The notes below the pieces were generated by a model. That model was not told the origin of the DNA and ran no database searches. It was given only the letters and a program-made list of their open reading frames with translations. Below, in pieces: positions 8,219 to 15,764 of a DNA stretch of 64,000 nt (the first letter of the stretch is position 1; each line of letters begins with the position of its first letter). The translations under genes were made by a program, and so were the position numbers. The DNA comes from UBA4582 sp013204195 (lineage in GTDB: Bacteria > Pseudomonadota > Gammaproteobacteria > Pseudomonadales > Azotimanducaceae): NCBI GenBank assembly GCA_963925735.1, contig CAWUUH010000001.1:1-64000 (forward strand). Reading direction: 5' to 3'.

Positions 8219-9142
8219 ATGAGTGCAAAAATACTGCCTGACTTTGCGTTGATGGCACCCCAGGTCAGCGACCTCATCGAAGTCGAACACCTACCAGCGG
8301 ATTTTGTCGCGGTAGTTGAACGCTGGTATTTGCCCATAGCAGCGCGCATTGCGCAGGCGCAGTCTCAGCAGGCTGGTACCTTGTTGGTGAGTATCAGTGG
8401 TGCCCAGGGATCCGGTAAGTCGACGCTGACAGCCTTTTTAAAACTATTGCTCAAGGCCGCCTGGCAGCTAGATGCGGTGGATATCTCGCTGGATGATTTT
8501 TATCTCACCCACACCGAGCGCCAACAACTGGCGCTGGCTAAGCATCCGCTGTTAGCGACCCGTGGGGTGCCCGGCACGCACGACCTGGCGCTGGCAACAG
8601 CCGTATTCGCCGAGCTGCGTCAGTGCTCAGTATCGCAGCCCTGTCAGGTGCCGCGATTTGACAAGTCCGTGGATGATCGCCGGCCTGCCGCGGACTGGAC
8701 GGTGGTGGACCATAGTGTTGACGTCATATTATTTGAAGGCTGGTGTAACAATGCGCCAGTCGCGACGGCTGAGTCACTACGAGAGCCGATCAATAGGCTA
8801 GAGGCACAGGAGGACCCGGACGGCAGTTGGCGCCACTATGTGAACGCCTGCTTGGGTCGTTACCACCAGGCATTGTTCAGTCAAGCGGATCTGCTGGTGC
8901 ATATCGCGATTCCGAGTTTTGACAAGGTCTACGAGTGGCGTCAATTGCAAGAGCAGAAGTTGGCAGAAAAAGCCGAAGCGAATGCTGGCGTTATGGACTC
9001 GGTGCAATTGTCGCGCTTTATTCAACACTACGAGCGCATCACCCGGCGCTGCCTTGAAGAATTGCCGAAGACTGCCGATATAGTGCTCAACCTTAATGCC
9101 GAGCACGGCGTTGACGGGCTGTTATTCAGGCCGCCAGGGTGA
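8219..9142 (+). CDS. Glycerate kinase-like P-loop kinase (GLYK family)
   Basis: A 307-residue P-loop kinase like plant and yeast D-glycerate 3-kinase. The Walker A motif GAQGSGKST lies at residues 61-69. It is followed by DVISLDDFYLTH-like VDISLDDFYLTHTERQQLA, then RGVPGTHDLA, the RFDKSVDDR loop and a Walker B-type VILFEGWCNN. These are conserved in the GLYK/phosphoribulokinase-like group. The Shine-Dalgarno AAGGAG is well placed. It is 21 bases after the Rieske gene and almost certainly co-transcribed. Glycerate phosphorylation would feed 3- or 2-phosphoglycerate into central metabolism; how this links to the oxygenases is unknown. Confidence 0.82.
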   Translation: MSAKILPDFALMAPQVSDLIEVEHLPADFVAVVERWYLPIAARIAQAQSQQAGTLLVSISGAQGSGKSTLTAFLKLLLKAAWQLDAVDISLDDFYLTHTERQQLALAKHPLLATRGVPGTHDLALATAVFAELRQCSVSQPCQVPRFDKSVDDRRPAADWTVVDHSVDVILFEGWCNNAPVATAESLREPINRLEAQEDPDGSWRHYVNACLGRYHQALFSQADLLVHIAIPSFDKVYEWRQLQEQKLAEKAEANAGVMDSVQLSRFIQHYERITRRCLEELPKTADIVLNLNAEHGVDGLLFRPPG

Positions 9143-9246
9143 CAGTATGACCACTGACTGGTTGCGACTACGAGCAGATGTAGGCTTTTATTGTCTTCGG
9201 TGTAGGCGTGATTAAAGGGTTTTGAATTTCAGCAACAGGTGCCCAA

Positions 9247-10854
9247 ATGATCAAAAATGTATTGTTGGCCGGGGTTGTGTTTGCCATTTTGGTAGGCTGC
9301 GCGAATACCGATACAGAGGGCCACGGCGCGATGCAAATGGGGGCTGGGGTGATCGCAACGGACGCCCCGATTGACCTGATTCCATCGGCGTTGGGCCGCT
9401 ACACCTGGACAGTGGGTACAACCGTGCCGGCAGCGCAAGCCTACTTTAATCAAGGTATGCAGTTGCGCTATGCCTACAATGTCAATGAGGCGGCGCGGTC
9501 GATGGCGCAAGCCAGACGGGCTGATCCTAACTGTGCGATGTGTTTCTGGGGCGAGGCCTTTGCGCTGGGTTCGTTTCTCAATGGTGGTATGACTGCCGCG
9601 GCTGTACCGCAGGCATTTGCCGCCATCACTCGCGCGGCGGAATTGGCGGAAGGCCAGGTTGATGGGGTGGAGCGAGCGCTCATACAGGCCGCTGTTGTGC
9701 GCTATCCCCAAGACTATCAACCGTCGAATCGCCGACCAGTCGATGAGGCCTTTGCCGCAGCAATGGCGAAGGTTTATGCGCGATACCCTGACAATCACGA
9801 GGTGGCGACGGTCTATGCTGTCGCGCTGTTTATGCTTGAGGATCGACACGGAAACCGAGACCTTGCTGACCCAGATTTGATTCGCCTGCACGGGGTCCTG
9901 ACCCGCGTCTTGGACGAAGACATCACCCACCCAGGGGCCTGTCATCTGTATATTCATGCCACTGAATCAAGTCAGGAGCCCGGGCGGGCGTTAGCCTGTG
10001 CTGAGCACTTTGCCACCGCAGTGCCGGTTGCCAGTCATGTCCAGCATATGCCATCCCATACCTGGAATGAGGTGGGTTTGTGGGGTCGCTCGGTGCGAAC
10101 CAATATGCTAGCGGTGCAGTCGGACTTGAAGGCGGGCAAGAACCTGGGTTTTTCCTATGGGCCGACCCACAATCTGCATATGTTGCTGTATGCGGCCTCC
10201 TTTGACGGTCAGGGTGCCGTGGCGATGCAGGCCGGTAAAGACTATCGAAAGGTCAGTGGCAATGCGATGTACGAGGTTTTAACCCTCGTCCGCTTTGGTC
10301 GATTCGACGAGGTGCTTGAAAATCAACGCCGCCCGAAAGACGCTGTGTCCGCTAGCTTGTGGGATTTTTCGCGCGGCTACGCCAGTCTGAAACAGGGCGA
10401 CATCAAGACCGCAACGCGATTGCGCGACCAGGTTTTGGCCTTCGCTGAGACCACCGAAGATAAATTCAGGTTCCATCCGGCGGGTCAGGTGGTGGGCACC
10501 GTCGGGCATATTTTGGCGGGCGAAATTCTCTGGGCTCAAGAGTTGTTGACCGACGCGATCAGCGAATTTGAAAAAGCCGTGGAGATTGAAGACGCCATGG
10601 CGTTTGATGAACCCGAGCCGTTGCCATTTGCGGCTCGACATTGGCTCGGTGCAGCGTTACTTGAGGCCGGTCGAGGGCGTGATGCCGAGCGCGTCTACGT
10701 CGAAGAACTGGCGGATCATCCGCGCAATGGCTGGTCATTGTTCGGTCTTCAAGCCGCCCTGGCGGCTCAGTCTAAAAATGACCCGACGGTGGCTCAAGAC
10801 TTTCTCGACAGCTGGGCAAGGTCAGATGTTTGGATCACCGCCTCGAAGTTCTAA
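9247..10854 (+). CDS. TPR-repeat lipoprotein
   Basis: A 535-residue predicted outer- or inner-membrane lipoprotein. The signal peptide (MIKNVLLAGVVFAILVGC) ends in a lipobox with Cys18. Tetratricopeptide-like helices follow: FNQGMQLRYAYNVNEAARSMAQA, a CAMCFWGEAFALG pair, and C-terminal repeats near residues 430-510. Conserved His residues (HLYIHATE, HVQHMPSHTW) recall a widespread family of TPR proteins annotated in bacteria without function. The gap of about 100 bases from the kinase gene could hold its own promoter. No catalytic assignment is justified. Confidence 0.78.
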   Translation: MIKNVLLAGVVFAILVGCANTDTEGHGAMQMGAGVIATDAPIDLIPSALGRYTWTVGTTVPAAQAYFNQGMQLRYAYNVNEAARSMAQARRADPNCAMCFWGEAFALGSFLNGGMTAAAVPQAFAAITRAAELAEGQVDGVERALIQAAVVRYPQDYQPSNRRPVDEAFAAAMAKVYARYPDNHEVATVYAVALFMLEDRHGNRDLADPDLIRLHGVLTRVLDEDITHPGACHLYIHATESSQEPGRALACAEHFATAVPVASHVQHMPSHTWNEVGLWGRSVRTNMLAVQSDLKAGKNLGFSYGPTHNLHMLLYAASFDGQGAVAMQAGKDYRKVSGNAMYEVLTLVRFGRFDEVLENQRRPKDAVSASLWDFSRGYASLKQGDIKTATRLRDQVLAFAETTEDKFRFHPAGQVVGTVGHILAGEILWAQELLTDAISEFEKAVEIEDAMAFDEPEPLPFAARHWLGAALLEAGRGRDAERVYVEELADHPRNGWSLFGLQAALAAQSKNDPTVAQDFLDSWARSDVWITASKF

Positions 10855-10864
10855 GTGCGGCGAT

Positions 10865-11167
10865 CTAGTTTTGAGCAGACCAGGCGGCATAGCCGCCGAT
10901 AAGGCTGTAGACGTTGTCAAAGCCCTGTTCTGCCAGCCAAGTGGCCACCGACTGGCTGCTGACGCCGTGGTAGCAACAAACCACGATGTTGCTTTCGATC
11001 GTGGTCGCGTCCAGCAGTTGCTGCATCGTGTCATTGTTCAAGGTCATGGCGTTTGTGATATGCCCGGCGGCATAGGAACCTGGATCTCGGGTATCGAAGA
11101 TCCGCAAGTCAGGGTCTTCTTGCATCAGGCTCTTCAGGCCTTTGATATCCAGGTGTCGAAACGTCAT
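10865..11167 (-). CDS. glpE: Single-domain rhodanese, GlpE-like thiosulfate sulfurtransferase
   Basis: A 100-residue single rhodanese domain. The active-site loop is CYHGVS with the nucleophilic Cys at residue 65, as in E. coli GlpE (CYHGNS). IFDTRDPGSYAAGHI at the N-terminal side and VYSLIGGYAAW near the C-terminus also fit. The enzyme would move sulfane sulfur from thiosulfate to cyanide or thiols. It converges on the TPR lipoprotein gene with 10 bases between stops. The name follows fold and motif; its physiological acceptor is unknown. Confidence 0.85.
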   Translation of the reverse strand: MTFRHLDIKGLKSLMQEDPDLRIFDTRDPGSYAAGHITNAMTLNNDTMQQLLDATTIESNIVVCCYHGVSSQSVATWLAEQGFDNVYSLIGGYAAWSAQN

Positions 11168-11371
11168 AAGGGTTATTTCCGGTCATTTGACAGTGAAAAC
11201 TCAAGCTAGCTATCCTAAGCCACTGTGAGCCTCAAGTCATCGCTATATGGGTCTTAAGCTGAAAAATTGGGCACTGGCTACTTGCCGGCGATGACGTTGG
11301 TGGGGGGGTTCGCAATTATTGCGATCCTTGCGTAGTATTAGGTGATTATCCTTTATTCGAGATCAACACCT

Positions 11372-11791
11372 ATGACTATCGTTGTCGTCAAAGAAAGTAT
11401 TGCAGCCAGCGCAGATGCCGTCTGGGAAATTCTAGCGAACTTTGGTGGAATTAAAGTTGGGGGGCCGATCACGGCCTTTCATATGGAAGGTGAAGGCGTC
11501 GGTGCCGTAAGAACGATCACGATGGGGGGCGGTCAGGTGATTGAGCGGCTTGAGACCTTTGATCCTGAACAATTGACCTTCAGCTATGTCATCACCAATC
11601 AGGATTGTCCGCTGCCCGTAGCTAACTATTCCTCGGTAGTGCAGATTACTCGAGACGGTGCGAACGGGTGTACGGTGGAGTGGGCTGGTACCTTCGAACC
11701 TCGGGGCGTGCCTGAAGCGCAAGCCGAGGAGATCATCACGGGTATCTATGCCGGCGGCATCGAGCGCGCCAGTCAAGCGCTGGTGGGCTGA
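11372..11791 (+). CDS. SRPBCC-family (START/Bet v1-like) protein
   Basis: A 139-residue cytoplasmic protein of the polyketide-cyclase/Bet v1-like fold, with the typical opening VVVKESIAASADAVWEILANF and the strand pattern ending in a long C-terminal helix (AEEIITGIYAGGIERASQAL). Such proteins bind hydrophobic ligands. ATG 11372 starts the first beta strand; the longer GTG start adds non-homologous residues. Only four bases separate its stop from the acyl-CoA dehydrogenase GTG, so the two are coupled and its ligand may be an intermediate of that pathway. Confidence 0.8.
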   Translation: MTIVVVKESIAASADAVWEILANFGGIKVGGPITAFHMEGEGVGAVRTITMGGGQVIERLETFDPEQLTFSYVITNQDCPLPVANYSSVVQITRDGANGCTVEWAGTFEPRGVPEAQAEEIITGIYAGGIERASQALVG

Positions 11792-11795
11792 GATT

Positions 11796-12989
11796 GTGGC
11801 CGCAGAGCTGACTTCCCAATACCAGCTTTTCCGTGATGAAGTGCGTGCCATGTTGGCGGCGGAACTTACCGACGAGATGAAGCAGGCTACGGCGAAGACT
11901 ACGACGGTGTTTGCCGATCGTGATGTGGCGTTGGCCTGGCAAAAAATTCTGCACCGGCGGGGTTGGGCTGGCGTCGCGTGGCCCGTTGAATTTGGCGGTA
12001 CCGGCTGGGACATTACGCAACGACATATTTTTGCTCAGGAGTGTACTCGGGCAGGTGCCCCTGATCTAATCCCATTGGGGCTGCGCATGTTAGCGCCGGT
12101 GCTATTCCGATATGGCACGAAACTCCAACAGGATTATTATCTGCCAAAGATCCTCACCGGTGAGCACTACTGGTGCCAGGGCTATTCCGAGCCCGGTTCT
12201 GGCTCGGACTTGGCCAGCCTGCAAATGCGGGCGGTTCGCGATGGTGACGACTATGTTCTAGATGGCACCAAGATCTGGACCACTCATGCGCATTTTGCCG
12301 ATCACATTTTTTGCCTGGTGCGCACGGACCCCAGCGCCCGCAAGCAGGCGGGTATCAGTTTTATTTTGGTGGAGATGGACAGGCCAGGGGTATCCGTCAA
12401 ACCGATTGTTACCCTCGCCGGTGACCACGAGGTGAATCAAGTTTTCTTTGATGCGGTTCGAGTTCCGATCACCCATCGTGTGGGTGAGGAGAATGATGGT
12501 TGGTCCGTCGCTAAATATCTTTTGGAATTTGAGCGCGGCGGCGGCACTGCTTCTACCGGCTTGTGGTCCGGCCTGCTAGAAACCGAGGGGCTGCTTGATG
12601 CGCTGGCAAAAGATCTGACTGCAAACGAGATGGCTGAGCTGCGTGGCCGAGCGGCAACCCTGCAGATGGCCATCACGGCGCTACAGCAGATGGAAGATAC
12701 GGTGCTGGCGAAGTTGGCTCGAGGCCAAAATCCAGGGCCGAACTCATCTCTACTCAAACTATTGTCGAGTAACTTGGGTCAGAGTCTGGCGGCCCTGAAA
12801 ATGTCGACGCTGGCCTACTATGCAGTGCCGAATAATAATCAGCTGATGCGTCTTGGTGAGCCCGGTATCGGTACGCAAGCCGCATCGACCGCCACAGCGA
12901 TCTATCTTAATAACCGTGCCTCAACGATCTTCGGTGGTTCGAATGAGGTGCAAAAGAATATTATCGCCAAGACAGTATTGGGTTTGTAA
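11796..12989 (+). CDS. Acyl-CoA dehydrogenase (first of two)
   Basis: A 397-residue flavoenzyme that would introduce an alpha-beta double bond in an acyl-CoA. GWAGVAWPVEFGGTGW marks the N-terminal helical domain. YSEPGSGSDLASL is the flavin and substrate-binding signature. The C-terminus ends FGGSNEVQKNIIAKTVLGL, which covers the FAD-binding tail. The start is a GTG at 11796, four bases after the SRPBCC stop; the upstream part of the frame only overlaps that gene. The size is in the range of dehydrogenases acting on branched, cyclic or steroid-side-chain acyl-CoAs, but specificity cannot be read from sequence alone. The catalytic Glu was not assigned. Confidence 0.9.
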   Translation: MAAELTSQYQLFRDEVRAMLAAELTDEMKQATAKTTTVFADRDVALAWQKILHRRGWAGVAWPVEFGGTGWDITQRHIFAQECTRAGAPDLIPLGLRMLAPVLFRYGTKLQQDYYLPKILTGEHYWCQGYSEPGSGSDLASLQMRAVRDGDDYVLDGTKIWTTHAHFADHIFCLVRTDPSARKQAGISFILVEMDRPGVSVKPIVTLAGDHEVNQVFFDAVRVPITHRVGEENDGWSVAKYLLEFERGGGTASTGLWSGLLETEGLLDALAKDLTANEMAELRGRAATLQMAITALQQMEDTVLAKLARGQNPGPNSSLLKLLSSNLGQSLAALKMSTLAYYAVPNNNQLMRLGEPGIGTQAASTATAIYLNNRASTIFGGSNEVQKNIIAKTVLGL

Positions 12990-13050
12990 ATCGCTCAGGT
13001 CTTGGTGCGCAAGCTAAAGGCTATTCGTCAAAATTAACCGAGGTATCATC

Positions 13051-13587
13051 ATGAGCCGAATAACACTGAAACAGGATCACGAACTGGACGAGGCGACGTT
13101 GAAAAACGTCAAAGCCATAGAAGCTGCCGGTGGAGATTCATCTCTGGCGCGCGGATTGGCCCATTGTCAGTCCTTCTTTAATGACTATTTCAAATTTTAT
13201 GGGCCGGCGCGCCAGGGTCGATCCATCGATGAGGCGTTGATTGAGCTGGTCCGCTTGAAAGTGGCGCGAGCCAATAATTGCTTCACTTGACTCAATGTAC
13301 GGCTTCTGCAGGGTGCAGAACACGGTTTAACAGAACAGAAAATCGCTCAACTAGATAGTGAGATCAATGATTTTACGCTGGCTGAACAGCTGGCGGTGGA
13401 GTATGCCGAGCGGATGGCGACCGACCACCATAACATCGACGCAAATTTCTTTGAGCGCCTGCATACAGAATTTACAGATGAGCAGATCGTCGAGCTGGGT
13501 ATGATGATCGGCCAGTTTATCGGATTCGGTCGGTTGTTGATGGTGCTCGACCTGGAACCGAAATTCTGCGCCATCGAGGGTGACTGA
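13051..13587 (+). CDS. AhpD/CMD-like redox protein with in-frame TGA (probable selenoprotein)
   Basis: Residues 1-79 (IDEALIELVRLKVARANNCFT) lead to a TGA at 13288-13290. The same frame then stays open for 98 more codons (LNVRLLQGAEHGLTEQKIA and on) to a TGA at 13585, giving 178 residues. This is the carboxymuconolactone decarboxylase/AhpD fold, whose redox centre is CxxC at this spot; here it reads C-F-T-TGA, so the TGA replaces the second Cys. A SECIS-like hairpin starts 13 nt after it. The family acts in peroxidase reduction or disulfide exchange. CGAGGT precedes the ATG. The alternative is a nonsense mutation (TGC or TGT to TGA), but both halves still look intact. AhpD-like selenoproteins have been described from marine metagenomes. 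Confidence 0.78.
13304..13320 (+). promoter_or_regulatory. Candidate bacterial SECIS hairpin
   Basis: TTCTGC (13304-13309) pairs perfectly with GCAGAA (13315-13320) around the apical loop AGGGT. Nineteen bases lie between the TGA and the loop, inside the usual 16-37. The loop starts A-G-G like the E. coli fdhF element (AGGUCU), which also has a UGC/GCA stem top. The hairpin lies inside codons and costs no frame change. Confidence 0.7.
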
Positions 13588-13928
13588 TCGCGCAGATAAG
13601 CGAGGCGAAAAAGTTTCTCAGCGCAGCTTATGCCTGTTGTTGGCATCGGTAATTAGACCGTTTCGGGGCTCATTCCATGCAGTAGTGGCATGTCGTCTGG
13701 AGGCGGTTGTTTTCGAGAAGACCGTAAGGGTTTTACGGTGGGATATGAAAAATTCATGGGCGTTCGTCAAGACTTCACTTTGCCACACCATAAGGATGGT
13801 TGATCAGGCTTGATAAGCGCCAAGGGGCTTGCTGTCAGCGGCGAATGGTGGGGCTATGCTGGTCTGGGTGAGCGCTGCAAGAATAGCTTGGGAGCTGCTA
13901 CACTGGAAAAAAACCAAGGACTGTCTCC
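13588..13928. other. Intergenic region after the AhpD-like gene
   Basis: About 340 bases with no convincing gene. It contains a perfect hairpin, ACCGTAA (13721-13727) with TTACGGT (13733-13739) and loop GGGTT, but no T-run, so it is a weak terminator at best. A promoter for the downstream dienelactone hydrolase gene probably lies in the second half; I could not fix its boxes. Confidence 0.4.
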
Positions 13929-14816
13929 ATGAGTGAAGCTACCCAGTTTTGGCCGCCGGCACCTGATCTGCGCCGAGATGAAATACGATTTAGTTTGAAT
14001 GGCAATGACTTTGTTGGTCATCTAGTTGCACCACCACTGGCGGCTGGTCCTCGACCATTGGTGTTAGTTATTCATAACTATCAGGGACTAAAATTCTTTG
14101 ATGTTGATGTCGCCGAGTATCTGGCACGAGTGGGCTATGTGGGTCTGGCGATTGATATGTATGGCAACACGGTGCCGGCAGACGAGCGCATTTTTCCGAC
14201 GGACGTGAGCAAGATCGCCGACTATCAGAAGCAGTGTTTTGAGGGCATGGTGGCGATGGATCACGATCCGGCAGCATTTCGAGAATTGCTTGATGCCTGG
14301 TTGACCCAAGGTCTGGCCCACGAGAGCGTCGATTCAGCGTTACCGCCCGCAGCTATTGGTTATTGTTTTGGCGGTATGGCCGTACTGGAAGGCGTTCGCG
14401 GTGGCTTGAATCTGGGTGGCGTGGTGTCGCTGCACGGTTTGTTGCAGACTGGGGAAGACCCGAGCCCGGCCAAATATGGTGTTTCGCGGCCCACCGTAAA
14501 GGCCTGTGTCAACCAATACAACACCCAAACCATCGTGGTAATCGAGAACGGTGCGAATGACGAACTGGTGCCAGAGGCCAGCAAGCAGCGGTTCTTTGCG
14601 GAAATGGACGAGGCCGGTGTTGATTGGGTCTTCCACCAATATGCGCAGACACCTCACGGATTCGCGCTGCCGCCTACCTTAGGACCGCCCGGTCGCCTGT
14701 TTGAGACGGCCGATCGACGTTCGACGATGAGTATGTTGAACTTGTTTCGGGAAATATTCCCGGATGTCTCCCAGAATCCTGTGGCCCACAATGCCTCAGG
14801 CACGGCAATACCCTAA
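13929..14816 (+). CDS. Dienelactone hydrolase-family protein
   Basis: A 295-residue alpha/beta hydrolase. The nucleophile is a Cys in G-Y-C-F-G-G (C146), which is the dienelactone hydrolase elbow in place of the usual GxSxG. An acid in NGANDELVPE and a His in TPHGFALP complete a triad. LVIHNYQGL and the DMYGN segment are typical of the family. Dienelactone hydrolases open the lactone in chloroaromatic degradation, but many paralogues act on other esters. The gene sits in a catabolic cluster and has its own upstream gap, so it may be separately transcribed. Confidence 0.87.
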   Translation: MSEATQFWPPAPDLRRDEIRFSLNGNDFVGHLVAPPLAAGPRPLVLVIHNYQGLKFFDVDVAEYLARVGYVGLAIDMYGNTVPADERIFPTDVSKIADYQKQCFEGMVAMDHDPAAFRELLDAWLTQGLAHESVDSALPPAAIGYCFGGMAVLEGVRGGLNLGGVVSLHGLLQTGEDPSPAKYGVSRPTVKACVNQYNTQTIVVIENGANDELVPEASKQRFFAEMDEAGVDWVFHQYAQTPHGFALPPTLGPPGRLFETADRRSTMSMLNLFREIFPDVSQNPVAHNASGTAIP

Positions 14817-14872
14817 GTGTTGGCCGGCAAGGTATTGATGAGCCTGTTGTTAGTAGACTGTGAGGGTAATTA

Positions 14873-15697
14873 ATGATCACTGTTGAGACTGGTACGAATG
14901 AGTTGCTGTGCCACATCGAAGATCGGGTCGCGACGCTGACGCTGAACAAGCCGAACAAAAAAAATGCGCTGGGAGACATACTCACACCCGCCTTACGCCG
15001 AATGCTCGCCGTACTGGAACACGACCAGCGTGTCGGTTGTATCCTGCTGACCGGTGCCGGCAATGCGTTTTGTTCTGGTGGAGATATCAGTGGCATGGGG
15101 GGGCCGGCCGGCCAGCCGATGACGACAGCCGAACGGGTGGCTGACCTGACGCATAAACAGGTGACCTTGACCCAGCGTTTATTTGAGCTTGATAAGCTCA
15201 CCATAGCCGCGCTGCCGGGTGCCGCCGCAGGCGCAGGATTGTCGATAGCGCTGGCCTGTGATCTGCGCGTTGCCGCTGAAAGTGCTTTTATGGTCACCGC
15301 ATTTGCCAATATTGGCCTGTCTGGCGATTATGGTGGTACCTGGTTTTTGCCCCGTTTAATTGGCTTGGCCAAAGCCAAAGAGCTGTATTATACGGCCGAC
15401 CGAGTGACCGCCGCTGAGGCGGCTCGTTTGGGTCTGGTGAATAAGGTGTTTGCCGATGCGTCCTTTAGGCTAGATGCATTTGCCTATGCGAAAAAATTAG
15501 CCAACGGCCCAACTCAGGCGCTGGGCCGAATGAAAAAAAATCTGAATGCTGGACTTGAGCAGAGCTTGACGGCCAGCCTTGCTTTAGAAGCGCAACACAT
15601 GATCGCCAGCGGTGGCACTGATGAGTCTCGAGAAGCCATTCGAGCCTTCATGGAAAAACGCCCGCCTCGGTTCGATCAATATGAGCCCGAGCGCTAG
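14873..15697 (+). CDS. Enoyl-CoA hydratase/isomerase (crotonase) family protein
   Basis: A 274-residue crotonase. The oxyanion-hole segments are GAGNAFCSGGDISGMGG and AAGAGLSIALACDLRVAAESA, followed by the active-site region FANIGLSGDYGGTWFLPRLIG. The position of the hydratase Glu is occupied by Asp/Tyr, which resembles PaaG/PaaB-type or isomerase-like members rather than classical hydratases. It lies 67 bases before an acyl-CoA ligase gene, so it may be part of the same CoA-thioester route. The exact reaction is unknown. Confidence 0.9.
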   Translation: MITVETGTNELLCHIEDRVATLTLNKPNKKNALGDILTPALRRMLAVLEHDQRVGCILLTGAGNAFCSGGDISGMGGPAGQPMTTAERVADLTHKQVTLTQRLFELDKLTIAALPGAAAGAGLSIALACDLRVAAESAFMVTAFANIGLSGDYGGTWFLPRLIGLAKAKELYYTADRVTAAEAARLGLVNKVFADASFRLDAFAYAKKLANGPTQALGRMKKNLNAGLEQSLTASLALEAQHMIASGGTDESREAIRAFMEKRPPRFDQYEPER

Positions 15698-15764
15698 CGA
15701 GTTGAAGCTTCGCCGCCACGATCATTCTTGTATTTAATCCATTTACCTTTCGAGTAGAACATTC

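Noticed and set aside
13051..13290. A truncated 79-residue CMD-like pseudogene
   Set aside because: The frame continues after the TGA for 98 codons with family-like sequence and a SECIS-type hairpin, so recoding explains the data better than loss of function.
13580..13813. A 77-codon ORF overlapping the end of the AhpD-like gene
   Set aside because: No ribosome-binding site, unusual composition and overlap with a real gene; probably chance.
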